From contig NZ_JAHVJQ010000012.1 of assembly GCF_019801145.1 (NCBI RefSeq), forward strand, positions 56,260-120,259: DNA of 64,000 nt. The letters are read 5' to 3'. Each line of letters begins with the position of its first letter. Position 1 is the first letter of the stretch. This document shows, piece by piece, positions 27,925 through 37,686 of this stretch. This stretch comes from Leisingera aquaemixtae (lineage in GTDB: Bacteria; Pseudomonadota; Alphaproteobacteria; Rhodobacterales; Rhodobacteraceae). Below the pieces are notes generated by a model. It was not told the DNA's origin and searched no databases. It saw only the letters and a program-made list of their open reading frames with translations. A program made the position numbers and the translations under genes.

Positions 27925-29019
27925 ATGATCCCCAGCAAAATGGCGGCGGTCCTGCTGACCGGCCACGGCGGCATCGATAAACTGGAATACCGCACCGACG
28001 TGCCGGTGCCGCAGCCCGGCCCCGGCGAGGTGCTGATCCGCGTTGCCGCGGCAGGCATCAACAACACCGACATCAACACCCGCATCGGCTGGTATTCCAA
28101 GGCGGTGGATGCCGACACCAACGCGGGCGGCGCCAGCGGGTTTGACAGCGTCAATGACGATGATGCCAGCTGGTCCGGCAAGCCGCTGGAATTCCCGCGC
28201 ATCCAAGGCGCCGATGCCTGCGGGTATATCGCCGCGGTCGGGGAGGGGGTCGATCCCGCCCGCATCGGCGAGCGGGTTCTGGTGCGCAACATGCTGCGGA
28301 CTTACGTCGACTACCGCCCCTATGAATGCTGGACCTTCGGCAGCGAATGCGACGGCGGCTTTGCCCAGTTTGCAGTGGCGCCTGCGTGCGAAACCCATGC
28401 GGTGAACTGCGATTGGTCCGATGCCGAGCTGGCCTCGATCCCCTGCGCCTACTCCACGGCAGAAAACATGCTGCACCGGGTCGGTCTAGGCGCGGAGACC
28501 GTTCTGATCTCCGGCGCCTCCGGCGGCGTCGGCTCTGCCGCCGTGCAGCTGGCCAAACGCCGCGGCGCCACGGTGATCGCGCTGTCCTCTGCCGCCAAGG
28601 CGGATGAAGTGCTGGCGCTTGGCGCCGACCGGGTGGTGGACCGCAACGCCGATCTGGTCAAGGAACTGGGCGAGGGCTCCATCGACGTTGTGGTCGATCT
28701 GGTTGCCGGCCCGCAGTGGCCGTCGTTCCTCGATGTGCTGCGCCGGGGCGGGCGATACACCACCGCCGGCGCCATTGCCGGGCCGATCAGCGAAATCGAC
28801 GTGCGCACGCTCTACCTCAAGGACCTGACACTGATGGGCTGCACCTTCCAGGAGGATGAGGTGTTCGCCAATCTGATCTCCTACATCGAGGCCGGGGAAA
28901 TCCGCCCGCTGGTCGCCAGGACCTATCCGCTGAGCGACATCGCCGCCGCGCAGGAGGACTTCCTGAGCAAGAAGCATACCGGCAAGCTGGTGCTGATGAT
29001 CCCGGAGGCCGGGGCGTGA
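27925..29019 (+). CDS. Medium-chain dehydrogenase/reductase (zinc-ADH-like / quinone oxidoreductase family)
   Basis: 364 residues with a GroES-like N-terminal half (VPVPQPGPGEVLIRVAAAGINNTDINTR) and a Rossmann half with GASGGVGSAAVQLAKRRGA. AGGGAGG precedes the ATG. A longer-than-usual insert (YSKAVDADTNAGGASGFDSVND) follows the catalytic-domain strand. Its stop overlaps the GTG of the enolase-superfamily gene (GTGA). Substrate unknown; by context an alcohol or unsaturated product of betaine degradation. Confidence 0.85.
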   Translation: MIPSKMAAVLLTGHGGIDKLEYRTDVPVPQPGPGEVLIRVAAAGINNTDINTRIGWYSKAVDADTNAGGASGFDSVNDDDASWSGKPLEFPRIQGADACGYIAAVGEGVDPARIGERVLVRNMLRTYVDYRPYECWTFGSECDGGFAQFAVAPACETHAVNCDWSDAELASIPCAYSTAENMLHRVGLGAETVLISGASGGVGSAAVQLAKRRGATVIALSSAAKADEVLALGADRVVDRNADLVKELGEGSIDVVVDLVAGPQWPSFLDVLRRGGRYTTAGAIAGPISEIDVRTLYLKDLTLMGCTFQEDEVFANLISYIEAGEIRPLVARTYPLSDIAAAQEDFLSKKHTGKLVLMIPEAGA

Positions 29020-30140
29020 AGATCAGGAAGATCGAGCTTTATCAGCTGGACCTGCCGTATTCCGGCGGCGTCTACATGCTGTCGGGCGGGCGGGAGTACC
29101 GCAGCTTTGACGCGTCCTTCGTGCGCATTACCACCGATACGGGGTTGGAGGGCTGGGGCGAAAGCACGCCGTTCGGCTCCACCTATATCGCATCGCATGC
29201 CTTGGGCGCGCGGGCCGGGATCGCCGAGATTGCGCCGTATCTCTTGGGCCGCGACCCGCGGCAGATGGACCGGATCAACGAGGCGATGGATGAAGCCCTG
29301 CTGGGCCACAACCACGCCAAATCGGCAATCGACCTGGCCTGCTGGGACCTGTTCGGCAAATCGGTGAATATGCCTGTCTGCGAGCTGCTGGGCGGCTCGA
29401 CGGGCAAACGCCTGCCGGTGATCTCCTCGATCTACGCAGGCAGTCCCGAGGACATGCGCGCCCGCGTCGCGCAGCACCGCGAGATGGGCTATCTGGGCCA
29501 CTCGGTGAAGATCGGCGCGCTGGATGCCGAAGGCGGTCCGGCGCTGGACGCCGAGCGCATCCGCGCGTCGCTGGCCGACCGCCAGCCGGGCGAGTTCTTT
29601 CTGGTTGATGCCAACGGCGGTCTGACGCCGGAAACCGCGCTGCGGATGCTGCGGATGCTGCCGGAGGGGCTGGATTTCGTGCTGGAGGCGCCCTGCAAGA
29701 CCTGGCGCGAGACCATGTCGCTGCGCAAGCGCTGCACCGTTCCTATCATTCTGGATGAACTGGTGCAGCAGGATGAGGACATCGCGCTGATGCTGGCGGA
29801 GGACGTGGCGGACGGCATCGGCCTCAAGATCTCCAAAGCGGGCGGGCTGACCCACGGACGCAGGCACCGGGATATGTGCCTGGCTGCGGGCGCCACCGTC
29901 AGCGTGCAGGATACCGTTGGGTCTGTGGTGGCGTTCTCGGCCATCGCGCATCTGGGCGCCACGGTGCCGGAGCGCAGTCTCCGCTGCATCCTGGACTGCC
30001 GCGATATGGTGACGCTGAAAACGGCGGAATTCGACGCGCCTGTGCAGGATGGCGGCGTGCTGGTGCCGGATGCGCCGGGGCTGGGCATTACCGTTGACCG
30101 CGGACTGATGGGTGCGCCGCAGGCCGTTTGGGAAGCCTGA
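29016..30140 (+). CDS. Enolase-superfamily enzyme related to cis-3-hydroxy-L-proline dehydratase / HpbD
   Basis: 374 residues, GTG start overlapping the MDR stop. Catalytic lysines are present at K165 (SVKIGA) and K271 (GLKISKAGG), and a tyrosine at 57 (STYIASH) matches HpbD Tyr56. The tryptophan that in HpbD packs on the quaternary ammonium (W320) has no counterpart here; the region reads RCILDCRDM. The N-terminal pattern resembles Labrenzia cis-3-hydroxy-L-proline dehydratase as far as I recall. So a free (hydroxy)proline substrate is more likely than a betaine; this is inference. Confidence 0.78.
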   Translation: MKIRKIELYQLDLPYSGGVYMLSGGREYRSFDASFVRITTDTGLEGWGESTPFGSTYIASHALGARAGIAEIAPYLLGRDPRQMDRINEAMDEALLGHNHAKSAIDLACWDLFGKSVNMPVCELLGGSTGKRLPVISSIYAGSPEDMRARVAQHREMGYLGHSVKIGALDAEGGPALDAERIRASLADRQPGEFFLVDANGGLTPETALRMLRMLPEGLDFVLEAPCKTWRETMSLRKRCTVPIILDELVQQDEDIALMLAEDVADGIGLKISKAGGLTHGRRHRDMCLAAGATVSVQDTVGSVVAFSAIAHLGATVPERSLRCILDCRDMVTLKTAEFDAPVQDGGVLVPDAPGLGITVDRGLMGAPQAVWEA

Positions 30141-30497
30141 ATACGCAGTATTTGGTAGAATCAGTTTCTACAGCCTGTTGAGACTGACGGGCACAAAGGA
30201 CCACCTTGCCGGTGCCTGCCGGAATGCTGTTGCCGTTTCCGCCCGCCTGCTTTGACGGTTTCCCAAGACCCGTGAGCGCCAACAGTCTGATAAAAGCGCG
30301 CAGTGCACAGGAAATTGGAGGACGGGCCGGGTGGCGGCCTTGCTATTCGGTGCCGAATTTGATTCGAGTGCGCCGGAAATCAGGACAGGCTGTGCGGATG
30401 TGCGGAAAACGGCATTTTGTGCGTTTTCTTTGCCGCCGCTGCCGGAACGGGGTAAGAACCGCCTCGGGATTCGGCGTTGGAGGGACGTAGCGCAAAC
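30141..30497. other. Intergenic stretch between enolase-like gene and nqrA
   Basis: About 357 bases without a credible gene. It contains an inverted repeat GTAGAA-TCAGT-TTCTAC just after the enolase-like stop and ends with GGAGGGACG before nqrA. It should hold the nqr promoter, but I cannot place -35/-10 boxes with confidence. Confidence 0.4.
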
Positions 30498-31841
30498 ATG
30501 AAGACATTCAACTTGAGAAAGGGGCTGGATCTGCCGGTGACAGGCGCACCGGAGCAGGTGATCCACGAAGGTCCCGCCATCACCTCGGTGGCCGTGCTGG
30601 GCCCCGACTTTGTGGGCCTCAAGCCCCGCATGCTGGTGCAGGAAGGCGAGGAGGTCCGCCGCGGAACTCCGCTGTTCTGCCACAAGGATGCCGAGGCCGC
30701 GATGATGGTTGCGCCGATGACCGGCAAGGTCGTGGCGATCAACCGCGGCGCCCGCCGGGTGCTGGAAAGCGTGGTGATCGAAGTTTCGGACGCTGCCGAC
30801 ACCGGCATTGATTTCTCTGCCACCGGCAATGCGGACACTGCCGAAGGGCTGGCCGAGAAACTGTGCGCCGCGGGTCTCTGGACCGCCTTCCGCACCCGTC
30901 CCTATTCCAAGATGCCGCAGCCGGGGTCCAAGCCCGCCGCGATCTTCGTGACCGCAATGGACAGCGAGCCGCTGGCCGGTGATGCCGCGGTGATCATCAA
31001 TGATGCGGCTGAGGCGTTTGAGGCGGGCCTCAAGGCCGTTACCCTCCTCACCGATGGCACCACCTTCCTGTGCCAGAAGGCAGGCGACAGCATTCCGGGC
31101 ACCGGCATTGCCGGGGTTGAGGCTGCCGCGTTCTCCGGCCCGCATCCCTCTGGCCTGGCAGGCACCCACATCCATTTCCTGCATCCCGTCCGCGCGGACG
31201 ATCAGGTCTGGACCGTGTCCTACCCCGACGTGATCGCCATCGGCCGCCTGCTGATGACCGGCCACCTGGATCCCTCCACCGTGGTTGCCATCGCCGGTCC
31301 CGCTGCGCGCACCCCCCGTCTGGTCCGCACCGTCATGGGCGCCTCCACCGATGAGCTGACCCGCGGCGAAATTGCTGCCGATGCTCCGGTCCGGGTGATC
31401 TCCGGCTCGATCCTGTCGGGCCGCCAGGCTGCCGGTTCGCTGGCGTTCCTTGGCCGCTTCGCCCGCCAGGTTGCCATCATCGAGGAAGACCGCGAACAGA
31501 TCCCGCTGGGCTGGATCCGCCCGATGCCCGGCAAATACGCCGTGCAGCCGGTGCTGGGCTCGGCGCTCAGCCGCAAGCTGTTCAACCTCACCAGCAACCT
31601 CAACGGCGGCCGCCGGGCGATGGTGCCCACCGGCACCTTTGAGCGGCTGATGCCGCAGGACTACCTGCCGACGCAGCTGCTGCGCGCGCTGCTGGTCATG
31701 GACACCGACACCGCACAGGCGCTGGGTGCGCTGGAGCTCGACGAAGAGGACATGGGCCTCGTCGGCTTTGCCTGCCCGGCCAAGTACGAATACGGGCTGG
31801 CGCTGCGCGACTGCCTGACCAAGATTGAAAAGGAGGGCTGA
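30498..31841 (+). CDS. nqrA: Na+-translocating NADH:quinone reductase subunit A
   Basis: 447-residue cytoplasmic subunit of the Na+-NQR complex, which oxidises NADH, reduces ubiquinone and exports Na+. The lipoyl-like N-terminal barrel is evident (MLVQEGEEVRRGTPLF and VAPMTGKVVAINRGARR). GGAGGGACG lies upstream of the ATG; an earlier in-frame start would add seven residues. First of six tightly packed nqr genes. Confidence 0.96.
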   Translation: MKTFNLRKGLDLPVTGAPEQVIHEGPAITSVAVLGPDFVGLKPRMLVQEGEEVRRGTPLFCHKDAEAAMMVAPMTGKVVAINRGARRVLESVVIEVSDAADTGIDFSATGNADTAEGLAEKLCAAGLWTAFRTRPYSKMPQPGSKPAAIFVTAMDSEPLAGDAAVIINDAAEAFEAGLKAVTLLTDGTTFLCQKAGDSIPGTGIAGVEAAAFSGPHPSGLAGTHIHFLHPVRADDQVWTVSYPDVIAIGRLLMTGHLDPSTVVAIAGPAARTPRLVRTVMGASTDELTRGEIAADAPVRVISGSILSGRQAAGSLAFLGRFARQVAIIEEDREQIPLGWIRPMPGKYAVQPVLGSALSRKLFNLTSNLNGGRRAMVPTGTFERLMPQDYLPTQLLRALLVMDTDTAQALGALELDEEDMGLVGFACPAKYEYGLALRDCLTKIEKEG

Positions 31842-31846
31842 GCCGG

Positions 31847-33055
31847 ATGGGATTGCGCAGCTTCTTTGACAGGATCGAGCCGCATTTCGAGAAGGGGGGC
31901 AAATACGAAAAGCTCTTCCCCGTCTACGAGATGGTGGAGTCCTTCCTTTACACCCCGAAAACCGTCACCACCGTGGCGCCGCATGCCCGTTCATATGTCG
32001 ATATGAAACGGATCATGACCTATGTGGTGATCGCCACCATCCCCTGCATCCTGTGGGGCATGTGGAATACCGGCTATCAGGCGAACTCGGCGATTGCCGC
32101 GCTTGGCGCCGACGCGGCCACCGGCTGGCGGATTGCGCTGCTGCAGATGTTCGGCATCTCGCTGGATGCGGCGAGCCCGATGGCCAATATTGCGCACGGG
32201 TTCCTGTATTTCCTGCCGATCTACATCGTGACGCTGGTTGCGGGCGGCATTTTTGAGGTGATCTTTGCCACCGTCCGCGGCCACGAGGTGAACGAGGGCT
32301 TCCTGGTGACCTCGATGCTCTACACCCTGATCATGCCGGCCTCCGCGCCGCTGTGGCAGGTGGCGCTTGGCATCATCTTCGGCGTGGTGATCGGCAAGGA
32401 AGTCTTTGGCGGCACCGGCAAGAACTTCCTGAACCCGGCGCTGGTGGGCCGTGCGTTCCTGTATTTCGCCTATCCGGCGAACATGTCGGGCGACGCTGTC
32501 TGGACCCCGGTTGACGGCTTCTCCGGCGCGACAGCGCTGGGTGTGACTGCCGCCGACGGCGTGCAGGCGCTGGCCGCCAAGGGCATCGAATGGTCGGACG
32601 CGTTCTTTGGCACCATCCAGGGCAGCTTCGGTGAGACCTCGACGCTGGCCTGCGCCATCGGCCTGGGCTTCCTGCTGTTCACCAAAATTGCCAACTGGCG
32701 CCTGATCGTCGGCTGCCTTGTCGGCATGATTGCCTTTTCGATGCTCTTGAACCTGATCGGTTCCGAGACCAACCCGATGTTTGCGATGCCGTGGTACTGG
32801 CACCTGGTGCTGGGCGGCTATGCCTTCGGCCTGGTGTTCATGGTGACCGAGCCGGTTTCGGCATCCCACACCAACGCGGGCCGCTACATCTACGGTGCCC
32901 TCATCGGTGTGATGGTGGTGCTGATCCGGGTGCTGAACCCGGCCTTCCCCGAAGGCATGATGCTGGCGATCCTGTTCGGCAACGTCTTTGCGCCGCTGAT
33001 CGACTACTTCGTCGTGCAGGCCAACATCAAACGGAGGGCGCGCCGCCATGGCTGA
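31847..33055 (+). CDS. nqrB: Na+-translocating NADH:quinone reductase subunit B
   Basis: 402-residue integral membrane subunit. It carries the flavinylation motif SGAT with Thr229 as the expected covalent FMN site (GFSGATALG), the target of the ApbE enzyme encoded downstream. AAGGAGGG precedes the ATG. It overlaps nqrC by eight bases. Confidence 0.96.
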   Translation: MGLRSFFDRIEPHFEKGGKYEKLFPVYEMVESFLYTPKTVTTVAPHARSYVDMKRIMTYVVIATIPCILWGMWNTGYQANSAIAALGADAATGWRIALLQMFGISLDAASPMANIAHGFLYFLPIYIVTLVAGGIFEVIFATVRGHEVNEGFLVTSMLYTLIMPASAPLWQVALGIIFGVVIGKEVFGGTGKNFLNPALVGRAFLYFAYPANMSGDAVWTPVDGFSGATALGVTAADGVQALAAKGIEWSDAFFGTIQGSFGETSTLACAIGLGFLLFTKIANWRLIVGCLVGMIAFSMLLNLIGSETNPMFAMPWYWHLVLGGYAFGLVFMVTEPVSASHTNAGRYIYGALIGVMVVLIRVLNPAFPEGMMLAILFGNVFAPLIDYFVVQANIKRRARRHG

Positions 33056-33851
33056 GACCCAAAGCAAAGGCCTGATCGGCCGCTTCCTCGCCGCATCGCC
33101 GGACTCGGTCGGCAAAACCTTGTTCATCGCTGTTGCCGTCTGCCTGGTGGCCTCGATGATCGTGTCCACCGCCGCGGTGTCCCTGCGCCCGGTGCAGGAG
33201 ATCAACAAGAAACGCGACAAGCAGCTGAACGTGCTGCAGGTCGCGGGTCTCTATGAGCCGGGCCAGAACGTGGCCGAAGCCTTCGCCGCCTTTGAGCCGC
33301 AGGTGCTGGATCTGGAAACCGGCCAGTTCACCGACCAGTTCGACGCCGCGAGCTTTGACGATCTGGCCGCCGCGCAGGACCCGGAGCTGAGCCGCGCGCT
33401 GGACAATGACCCTGCGGGCATCGGCCGCCAGTCGCGTTACAAGACCGTGTACCTGCTGCGCGAGGAAAACGGCGATCTGGACAAGGTGATCCTGCCAATC
33501 CACGGCTATGGCCTGTGGTCCACCCTCTACGGCTTCATCGCGGTTGAGGAAAACGGCAACGACATCTTCGGCCTGCAGTTCTATCAGCACGGCGAAACCC
33601 CGGGCCTCGGCGCCGAGGTGGACAACCCGCGCTGGAAGTCCCTGTGGAGCGGCAAGAAGCTGCATGACGAAAGCGGCGCGCTGCAGATCAGCGTTGCCAA
33701 GGCACAAGGCCCGGCCGGGCCGGAGCATCACATCGATGCGCTGGCCGGTGCGACGCTGACCTCTGTCGGCGTGGACAACCTGGTGAAATTCTGGATGGGC
33801 GAAGAGGGCTACGCACCCTTCCTGGCCGCCCTGCAAGCGGGAGAGCTCTAA
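33048..33851 (+). CDS. nqrC: Na+-translocating NADH:quinone reductase subunit C
   Basis: 267 residues with one N-terminal membrane anchor and a soluble FMN-binding domain. The flavinylation motif AGATLTS puts the covalent FMN on Thr236. It overlaps nqrB and shares one base with nqrD (TAATG), so translation is coupled. Confidence 0.96.
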   Translation: MAETQSKGLIGRFLAASPDSVGKTLFIAVAVCLVASMIVSTAAVSLRPVQEINKKRDKQLNVLQVAGLYEPGQNVAEAFAAFEPQVLDLETGQFTDQFDAASFDDLAAAQDPELSRALDNDPAGIGRQSRYKTVYLLREENGDLDKVILPIHGYGLWSTLYGFIAVEENGNDIFGLQFYQHGETPGLGAEVDNPRWKSLWSGKKLHDESGALQISVAKAQGPAGPEHHIDALAGATLTSVGVDNLVKFWMGEEGYAPFLAALQAGEL

Positions 33852-34504
33852 TGGCGCAGACCAAGAAAGACATGCTGGTCGACCCATTGGTCGACAACAA
33901 CCCGATCACGCTGCAGGTTCTGGGCATCTGCTCGGCGCTGGCAGTAACCTCCTCTCTGCAGGTGGCCTTTGTGATGACCCTGGCGGTGACCTTCGTGACC
34001 GCGTTCTCGTCGATGTTCATCTCGATCCTGCGGAACCAGATCCCCAGCTCGATCCGGATCATCGTGCAAATGGTGATCATCGCCTCGCTGGTGATCCTGG
34101 TGGACCAGGTTCTGAAGGCCTATGCCTTTGAGATCTCCAAGACGCTGTCGGTCTTCGTCGGCCTGATCATCACCAACTGCATCGTGATGGGCCGCGCCGA
34201 GGCGTTCGCCATGAGCAACCCGCCGGTGGCCTCCTTCATTGACGGCCTCGGCAACGGCATGGGCTATGGCCTGATCCTGATGCTGGTGGGTATCATCCGC
34301 GAGCTGTTCGGCTCCGGCTCCCTGTTCGGCATCACCATCCTGGAAACCGTGAACAACGGCGGCTGGTATGTTCCGAACGGCATGCTGCTGCTGCCGCCCT
34401 CGGCGTTCTTCGTGATCGGCCTGCTGATCTGGGCGTTCCGCACCTGGAAGCCGAACCAGGTCGAAGAGCGTGAATATAAAATCCAGAATGTGGAGGCGCA
34501 CTGA
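33851..34504 (+). CDS. nqrD: Na+-translocating NADH:quinone reductase subunit D
   Basis: 217-residue membrane subunit of about six hydrophobic segments, with the conserved [16 protein letters not shown] region that includes the cysteine used for the intramembrane iron site in this family. One-base overlaps with nqrC and nqrE. Confidence 0.96.
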   Translation: MAQTKKDMLVDPLVDNNPITLQVLGICSALAVTSSLQVAFVMTLAVTFVTAFSSMFISILRNQIPSSIRIIVQMVIIASLVILVDQVLKAYAFEISKTLSVFVGLIITNCIVMGRAEAFAMSNPPVASFIDGLGNGMGYGLILMLVGIIRELFGSGSLFGITILETVNNGGWYVPNGMLLLPPSAFFVIGLLIWAFRTWKPNQVEEREYKIQNVEAH

Positions 34505-35112
34505 TGGAAGGGCTGATTTCACTCGCCGTCAAGGCCATCTTTGTCGAGAACCTCGCGCTCTCCTTCTTCCTGGGCATGTGCACCTTCATCGCGGTGTCCA
34601 AGAAGATCTCCACCGCGCTGGGTCTGGGGATTTCGGTGATGCTGGTGCAGGCCATCACCGTGCCGACCAACAACCTGCTGCTGACCTACCTGCTGAAGCC
34701 GGGCGCGCTGGCCTGGGCGGGTTTCCCGGATGTCGATCTGACCTTCCTCGGCCTGATCTCCTATATCGGAGTGATTGCGGCGATGGTGCAGATCCTGGAG
34801 ATGATCCTCGATAAGTATTTCCCGCCGCTCTACAACGCGCTGGGGGTCTTCCTGCCGCTGATCACGGTGAACTGCGCCATCCTGGGCGGCTCGCTGTTCA
34901 TGGTGGAACGCGACTACAACTTCGCGGAAGCAACCACTTACGGCCTCTCCTCCGGCTTTGGCTGGGCGCTGGCGATCACCGCGATGGCGGGCGTGCGCGA
35001 GAAGCTGAAGTATTCCGACGTGCCGGACGGCCTGCAGGGCCTGGGCATCACCTTTATCACCGCGGGTCTGATGGCGATGGCCTTCATGTCCTTCAGCGGC
35101 GTCAAACTGTAA
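34504..35112 (+). CDS. nqrE: Na+-translocating NADH:quinone reductase subunit E
   Basis: 202-residue membrane subunit, inverted-topology homologue of NqrD, with [14 protein letters not shown] and [12 protein letters not shown] bearing the family cysteines. Starts at TGATG with nqrD; nqrF follows after 16 bases. Confidence 0.96.
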   Translation: MEGLISLAVKAIFVENLALSFFLGMCTFIAVSKKISTALGLGISVMLVQAITVPTNNLLLTYLLKPGALAWAGFPDVDLTFLGLISYIGVIAAMVQILEMILDKYFPPLYNALGVFLPLITVNCAILGGSLFMVERDYNFAEATTYGLSSGFGWALAITAMAGVREKLKYSDVPDGLQGLGITFITAGLMAMAFMSFSGVKL

Positions 35113-35128
35113 GGGAGCGTCTGAAGTT

Positions 35129-36352
35129 ATGGAAACTTTCTCGCTCGGCGTTGTCCTGTTCACGTTGATCGTGCTGGCGCTGGTGGCCATCATTCTGGCT
35201 GCCCGCTCCCGCCTGGTCGCGTCCGGCAACGTCAACATCACCATCAACGGTGAGAAAACCATCTCGGTGCCTGCGGGCGGCAAACTGTTGCAGACGCTTG
35301 CGGCAGAGAAACTGTTCGTCCCCTCCGCCTGCGGCGGCGGCGGCACCTGCGCCCAGTGCCGGGTGCGTGTGCATTCCGGCGGCGGCTCAATCCTGCCGAC
35401 CGAGGAAAGCCACATCACCAAGCGCGAGGCCGCCTGCGGCGACCGCCTGTCCTGTCAGGTTGCGGTCAAGCAGGACATGGAGGTCGAGGTTCCGGAAGAG
35501 GTCTTTGGCGTCAAGAAGTGGCGCTGCAAGGTGCGGTCCAACGACAACGTGGCCACCTTCATCAAGGCGCTGGTGCTGGAGCTGCCCGAAGGCGAGGATG
35601 TGAACTTCCGCGCCGGCGGCTACATCCAGATCGAGGCCCCCGCCCACCAGCTGGCCTATACCGACTTCGACATCCAGGAGGAGTACCGCGAGGATTGGGA
35701 CCGCTTCAATCTGTGGCAGTACAAATCCGTTGTGGATGAGCCGGTCGAGCGCGCCTATTCGATGGCGAACTACCCGGACGAGAAGGGCATCATCATGCTG
35801 AACGTCCGCGTTGCCTCGCCGCCGCCGGGCAGCACCGACATTCCGGCAGGCAAGATGTCGTCCTACATCTTCAACCTGAAACCGGGCGATGAAGTCACCA
35901 TTTCGGGCCCGTTCGGCGAATTCTTTGCCCGCGAGACCGACAAGGAAATGGTGTTCATCGGCGGCGGTGCCGGCATGGCGCCGATGCGCAGCCACATCTT
36001 CGACCAGCTGAAGCGGCTGGAGAACCGCAACCGCAAGATCAGCTTCTGGTACGGCGCGCGCTCGAAGAAGGAGATGTTCTTTGTCGAGGACTTCGACCAG
36101 CTGGCTGAGGAGTTCGACAACTTCGAATGGCACGTCGCCCTGTCCGACGCGCAGCCGGAGGACAACTGGAAAGGCTACACCGGCTTTATCCATAACGTTC
36201 TGTACGAGGAATACCTCAAGAACCACCCGGCGCCGGAAGACTGCGAATTCTACATGTGCGGCCCGCCGATCATGAACCAGTCGGTGATCAACATGCTCTT
36301 GGACCTGGGTGTGGACCGCGAGGACATCATGCTGGACGACTTCGGCGGCTGA
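35129..36352 (+). CDS. nqrF: Na+-translocating NADH:quinone reductase subunit F
   Basis: 407-residue electron entry subunit: an N-terminal membrane helix, a [2Fe-2S] domain with Cys68, Cys74, Cys77 and Cys109, an FAD domain (RAYSMANYP) and an NADH domain ([19 protein letters not shown]). All ligands of the Vibrio protein are in the same spacing. Last gene of the nqrA-F operon, followed by a strong terminator. Confidence 0.97.
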   Translation: METFSLGVVLFTLIVLALVAIILAARSRLVASGNVNITINGEKTISVPAGGKLLQTLAAEKLFVPSACGGGGTCAQCRVRVHSGGGSILPTEESHITKREAACGDRLSCQVAVKQDMEVEVPEEVFGVKKWRCKVRSNDNVATFIKALVLELPEGEDVNFRAGGYIQIEAPAHQLAYTDFDIQEEYREDWDRFNLWQYKSVVDEPVERAYSMANYPDEKGIIMLNVRVASPPPGSTDIPAGKMSSYIFNLKPGDEVTISGPFGEFFARETDKEMVFIGGGAGMAPMRSHIFDQLKRLENRNRKISFWYGARSKKEMFFVEDFDQLAEEFDNFEWHVALSDAQPEDNWKGYTGFIHNVLYEEYLKNHPAPEDCEFYMCGPPIMNQSVINMLLDLGVDREDIMLDDFGG

Positions 36353-36375
36353 GCCGGAGAGACCGCAAAATCAGA

Positions 36376-36408
36376 AAGCCCCGGATGAAAACATCCGGGG
36401 CTTTTTGC
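36376..36408 (+). terminator. Intrinsic terminator of the nqr operon
   Basis: Perfect 12-bp stem (36376-36387 with 36392-36403), four-A loop and a T run, 24 bases after nqrF. Confidence 0.93.
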
Positions 36409-36483
36409 TGTTCTCAGAACCGGGCCGGGGAGTGCCATGCGTGCACCCCCTGTACACCCCCTGTGCACCGGTAAGGCGGGCGC

Positions 36484-37062
36484 TTACTGCGCTTTCATCT
36501 CGGTGACGATGCGGATGCTGATCGGGCCGGTTGAGAACCCGCCCACGCCAAAGGCCAGGTGATCGATGGTGGTGGTGGCCTCAAACGCGGCCCAGTCGCC
36601 CTTGTAGTAGTCAAAAACCCCAGCCAGCGGATGGTCCCCGAAGTGGGTCATTGTTGTCTCCAGCACAACCGGCTGCGTTGTGCCGTGAATGGTCAGGTCG
36701 CCGGTGACGTTGGCCGTGTTTTCGCCGGTTTTTTCCACGCTGGTGCTGACAAAGGTGATTTCCGGGTAAGTCGCTGTTTCAAGGAAATTCGCACTGGCAA
36801 GGTCATCGTCCAGCGGTCCGAAACCAGTGGCAAGACTGTCCGTTTGGATTGTCACGTTCAGGGACGCCGCTTCCGGGTTTTCCGGGTCGAGCTCCAAGGT
36901 GCCGTCCACTTGGGTGAATTCACCGCTTTGAACCGATACCCCTGCATGGCTCCAGCTGAAGTGGACCTCTGTATGGCCCTGGTCGGTTTTGTAGGTTGCG
37001 GCCAAGGCGGCGGGGGCTGCCAGCAATGCGGCGGCTGCGAGGGGAGCAATCTTGATCATCAT
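36484..37062 (-). CDS. YceI-family periplasmic lipid-binding protein
   Basis: 192 residues with a signal peptide (MMIKIAPLAAAALLAAPAALA) and a YceI lipocalin-like barrel: TDQGHTEVHFSWSHAGVS at the mature N-terminus and GDLTIHGTTQPVVLE in the centre. YceI proteins bind polyprenyl-type lipids, possibly quinone-related. It is divergent from the MarR gene with a 20-bp operator-like palindrome between them, so MarR control is likely. The two adjacent ATG codons at 37062 and 37059 are both possible starts. Confidence 0.9.
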   Translation of the reverse strand: MMIKIAPLAAAALLAAPAALAATYKTDQGHTEVHFSWSHAGVSVQSGEFTQVDGTLELDPENPEAASLNVTIQTDSLATGFGPLDDDLASANFLETATYPEITFVSTSVEKTGENTANVTGDLTIHGTTQPVVLETTMTHFGDHPLAGVFDYYKGDWAAFEATTTIDHLAFGVGGFSTGPISIRIVTEMKAQ

Positions 37063-37135
37063 GACGGTATCCCTGTCTGATTTCAGTCTTGGTGCAATTG
37101 TGAACTTCGGGCGGACTGTATGCATTGAACCCGGT

Positions 37136-37155
37136 ATAGATGCTATGGCATCTAT
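37136..37155. promoter_or_regulatory. MarR-type operator between yceI and marR genes
   Basis: ATAGATGC-TATG-GCATCTAT: perfect 8-bp arms with a 4-bp centre, in the 154-base divergent region. Size and location fit a MarR dimer site controlling both genes. Confidence 0.65.
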
Positions 37156-37216
37156 TGGAGTGTATCCACAGGCATTTATGTTTCAGGCCTGCACACTCAC
37201 TGACTCGTGAACGGAC

Positions 37217-37660
37217 ATGACACCAAACAAACGCGAAACCGCAATCTGGATTCTGCTGAACCGCGCGCACCGGCAAACCCACCGGGACATGGAGGCGAAG
37301 CTGCGGGAGGCCGGGCTGCCAAGCTTGCGCTGGTACGACGTGCTGTGGGGGATCGAAATGGCCGGGGAGGACGGCGTTCGGGCCTATGAGCTGACCCGCA
37401 ACCTGCTGTTCGAGCAATCCAACCTGTCGCGCATTCTGGCCCAGATGGTGGCCAGGGGGCTGGTCCGCGAAACCGTGTTCGAACAGGACCGCCGCGGCAA
37501 GCTGCTGCATTTGACCGAAGCCGGCGCCGCCCTGCGCCTGCAGATGTGGGAGTTCTACGGCGCCGCGATCAAACAGGCGATGGCGCCGCTGGCGGCAGCG
37601 GAGGACCTGGAGGTCTTTCTGGAGCTGCTCAAGGACACCGGCGGCGGCCCGTTCCCGTAA
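37217..37660 (+). CDS. MarR-family transcriptional regulator
   Basis: 147 residues with the MarR winged helix (AYELTRNLLFEQSNLSRILAQMVARGLV followed by the wing ETVFEQDRRGKLLHLTEAGA). Divergent from yceI; the intergenic palindrome is its probable binding site. Ligand unknown. Confidence 0.9.
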   Translation: MTPNKRETAIWILLNRAHRQTHRDMEAKLREAGLPSLRWYDVLWGIEMAGEDGVRAYELTRNLLFEQSNLSRILAQMVARGLVRETVFEQDRRGKLLHLTEAGAALRLQMWEFYGAAIKQAMAPLAAAEDLEVFLELLKDTGGGPFP

Positions 37661-37686
37661 CAGGCCGCCGTGGTTGGAGACCCGGC

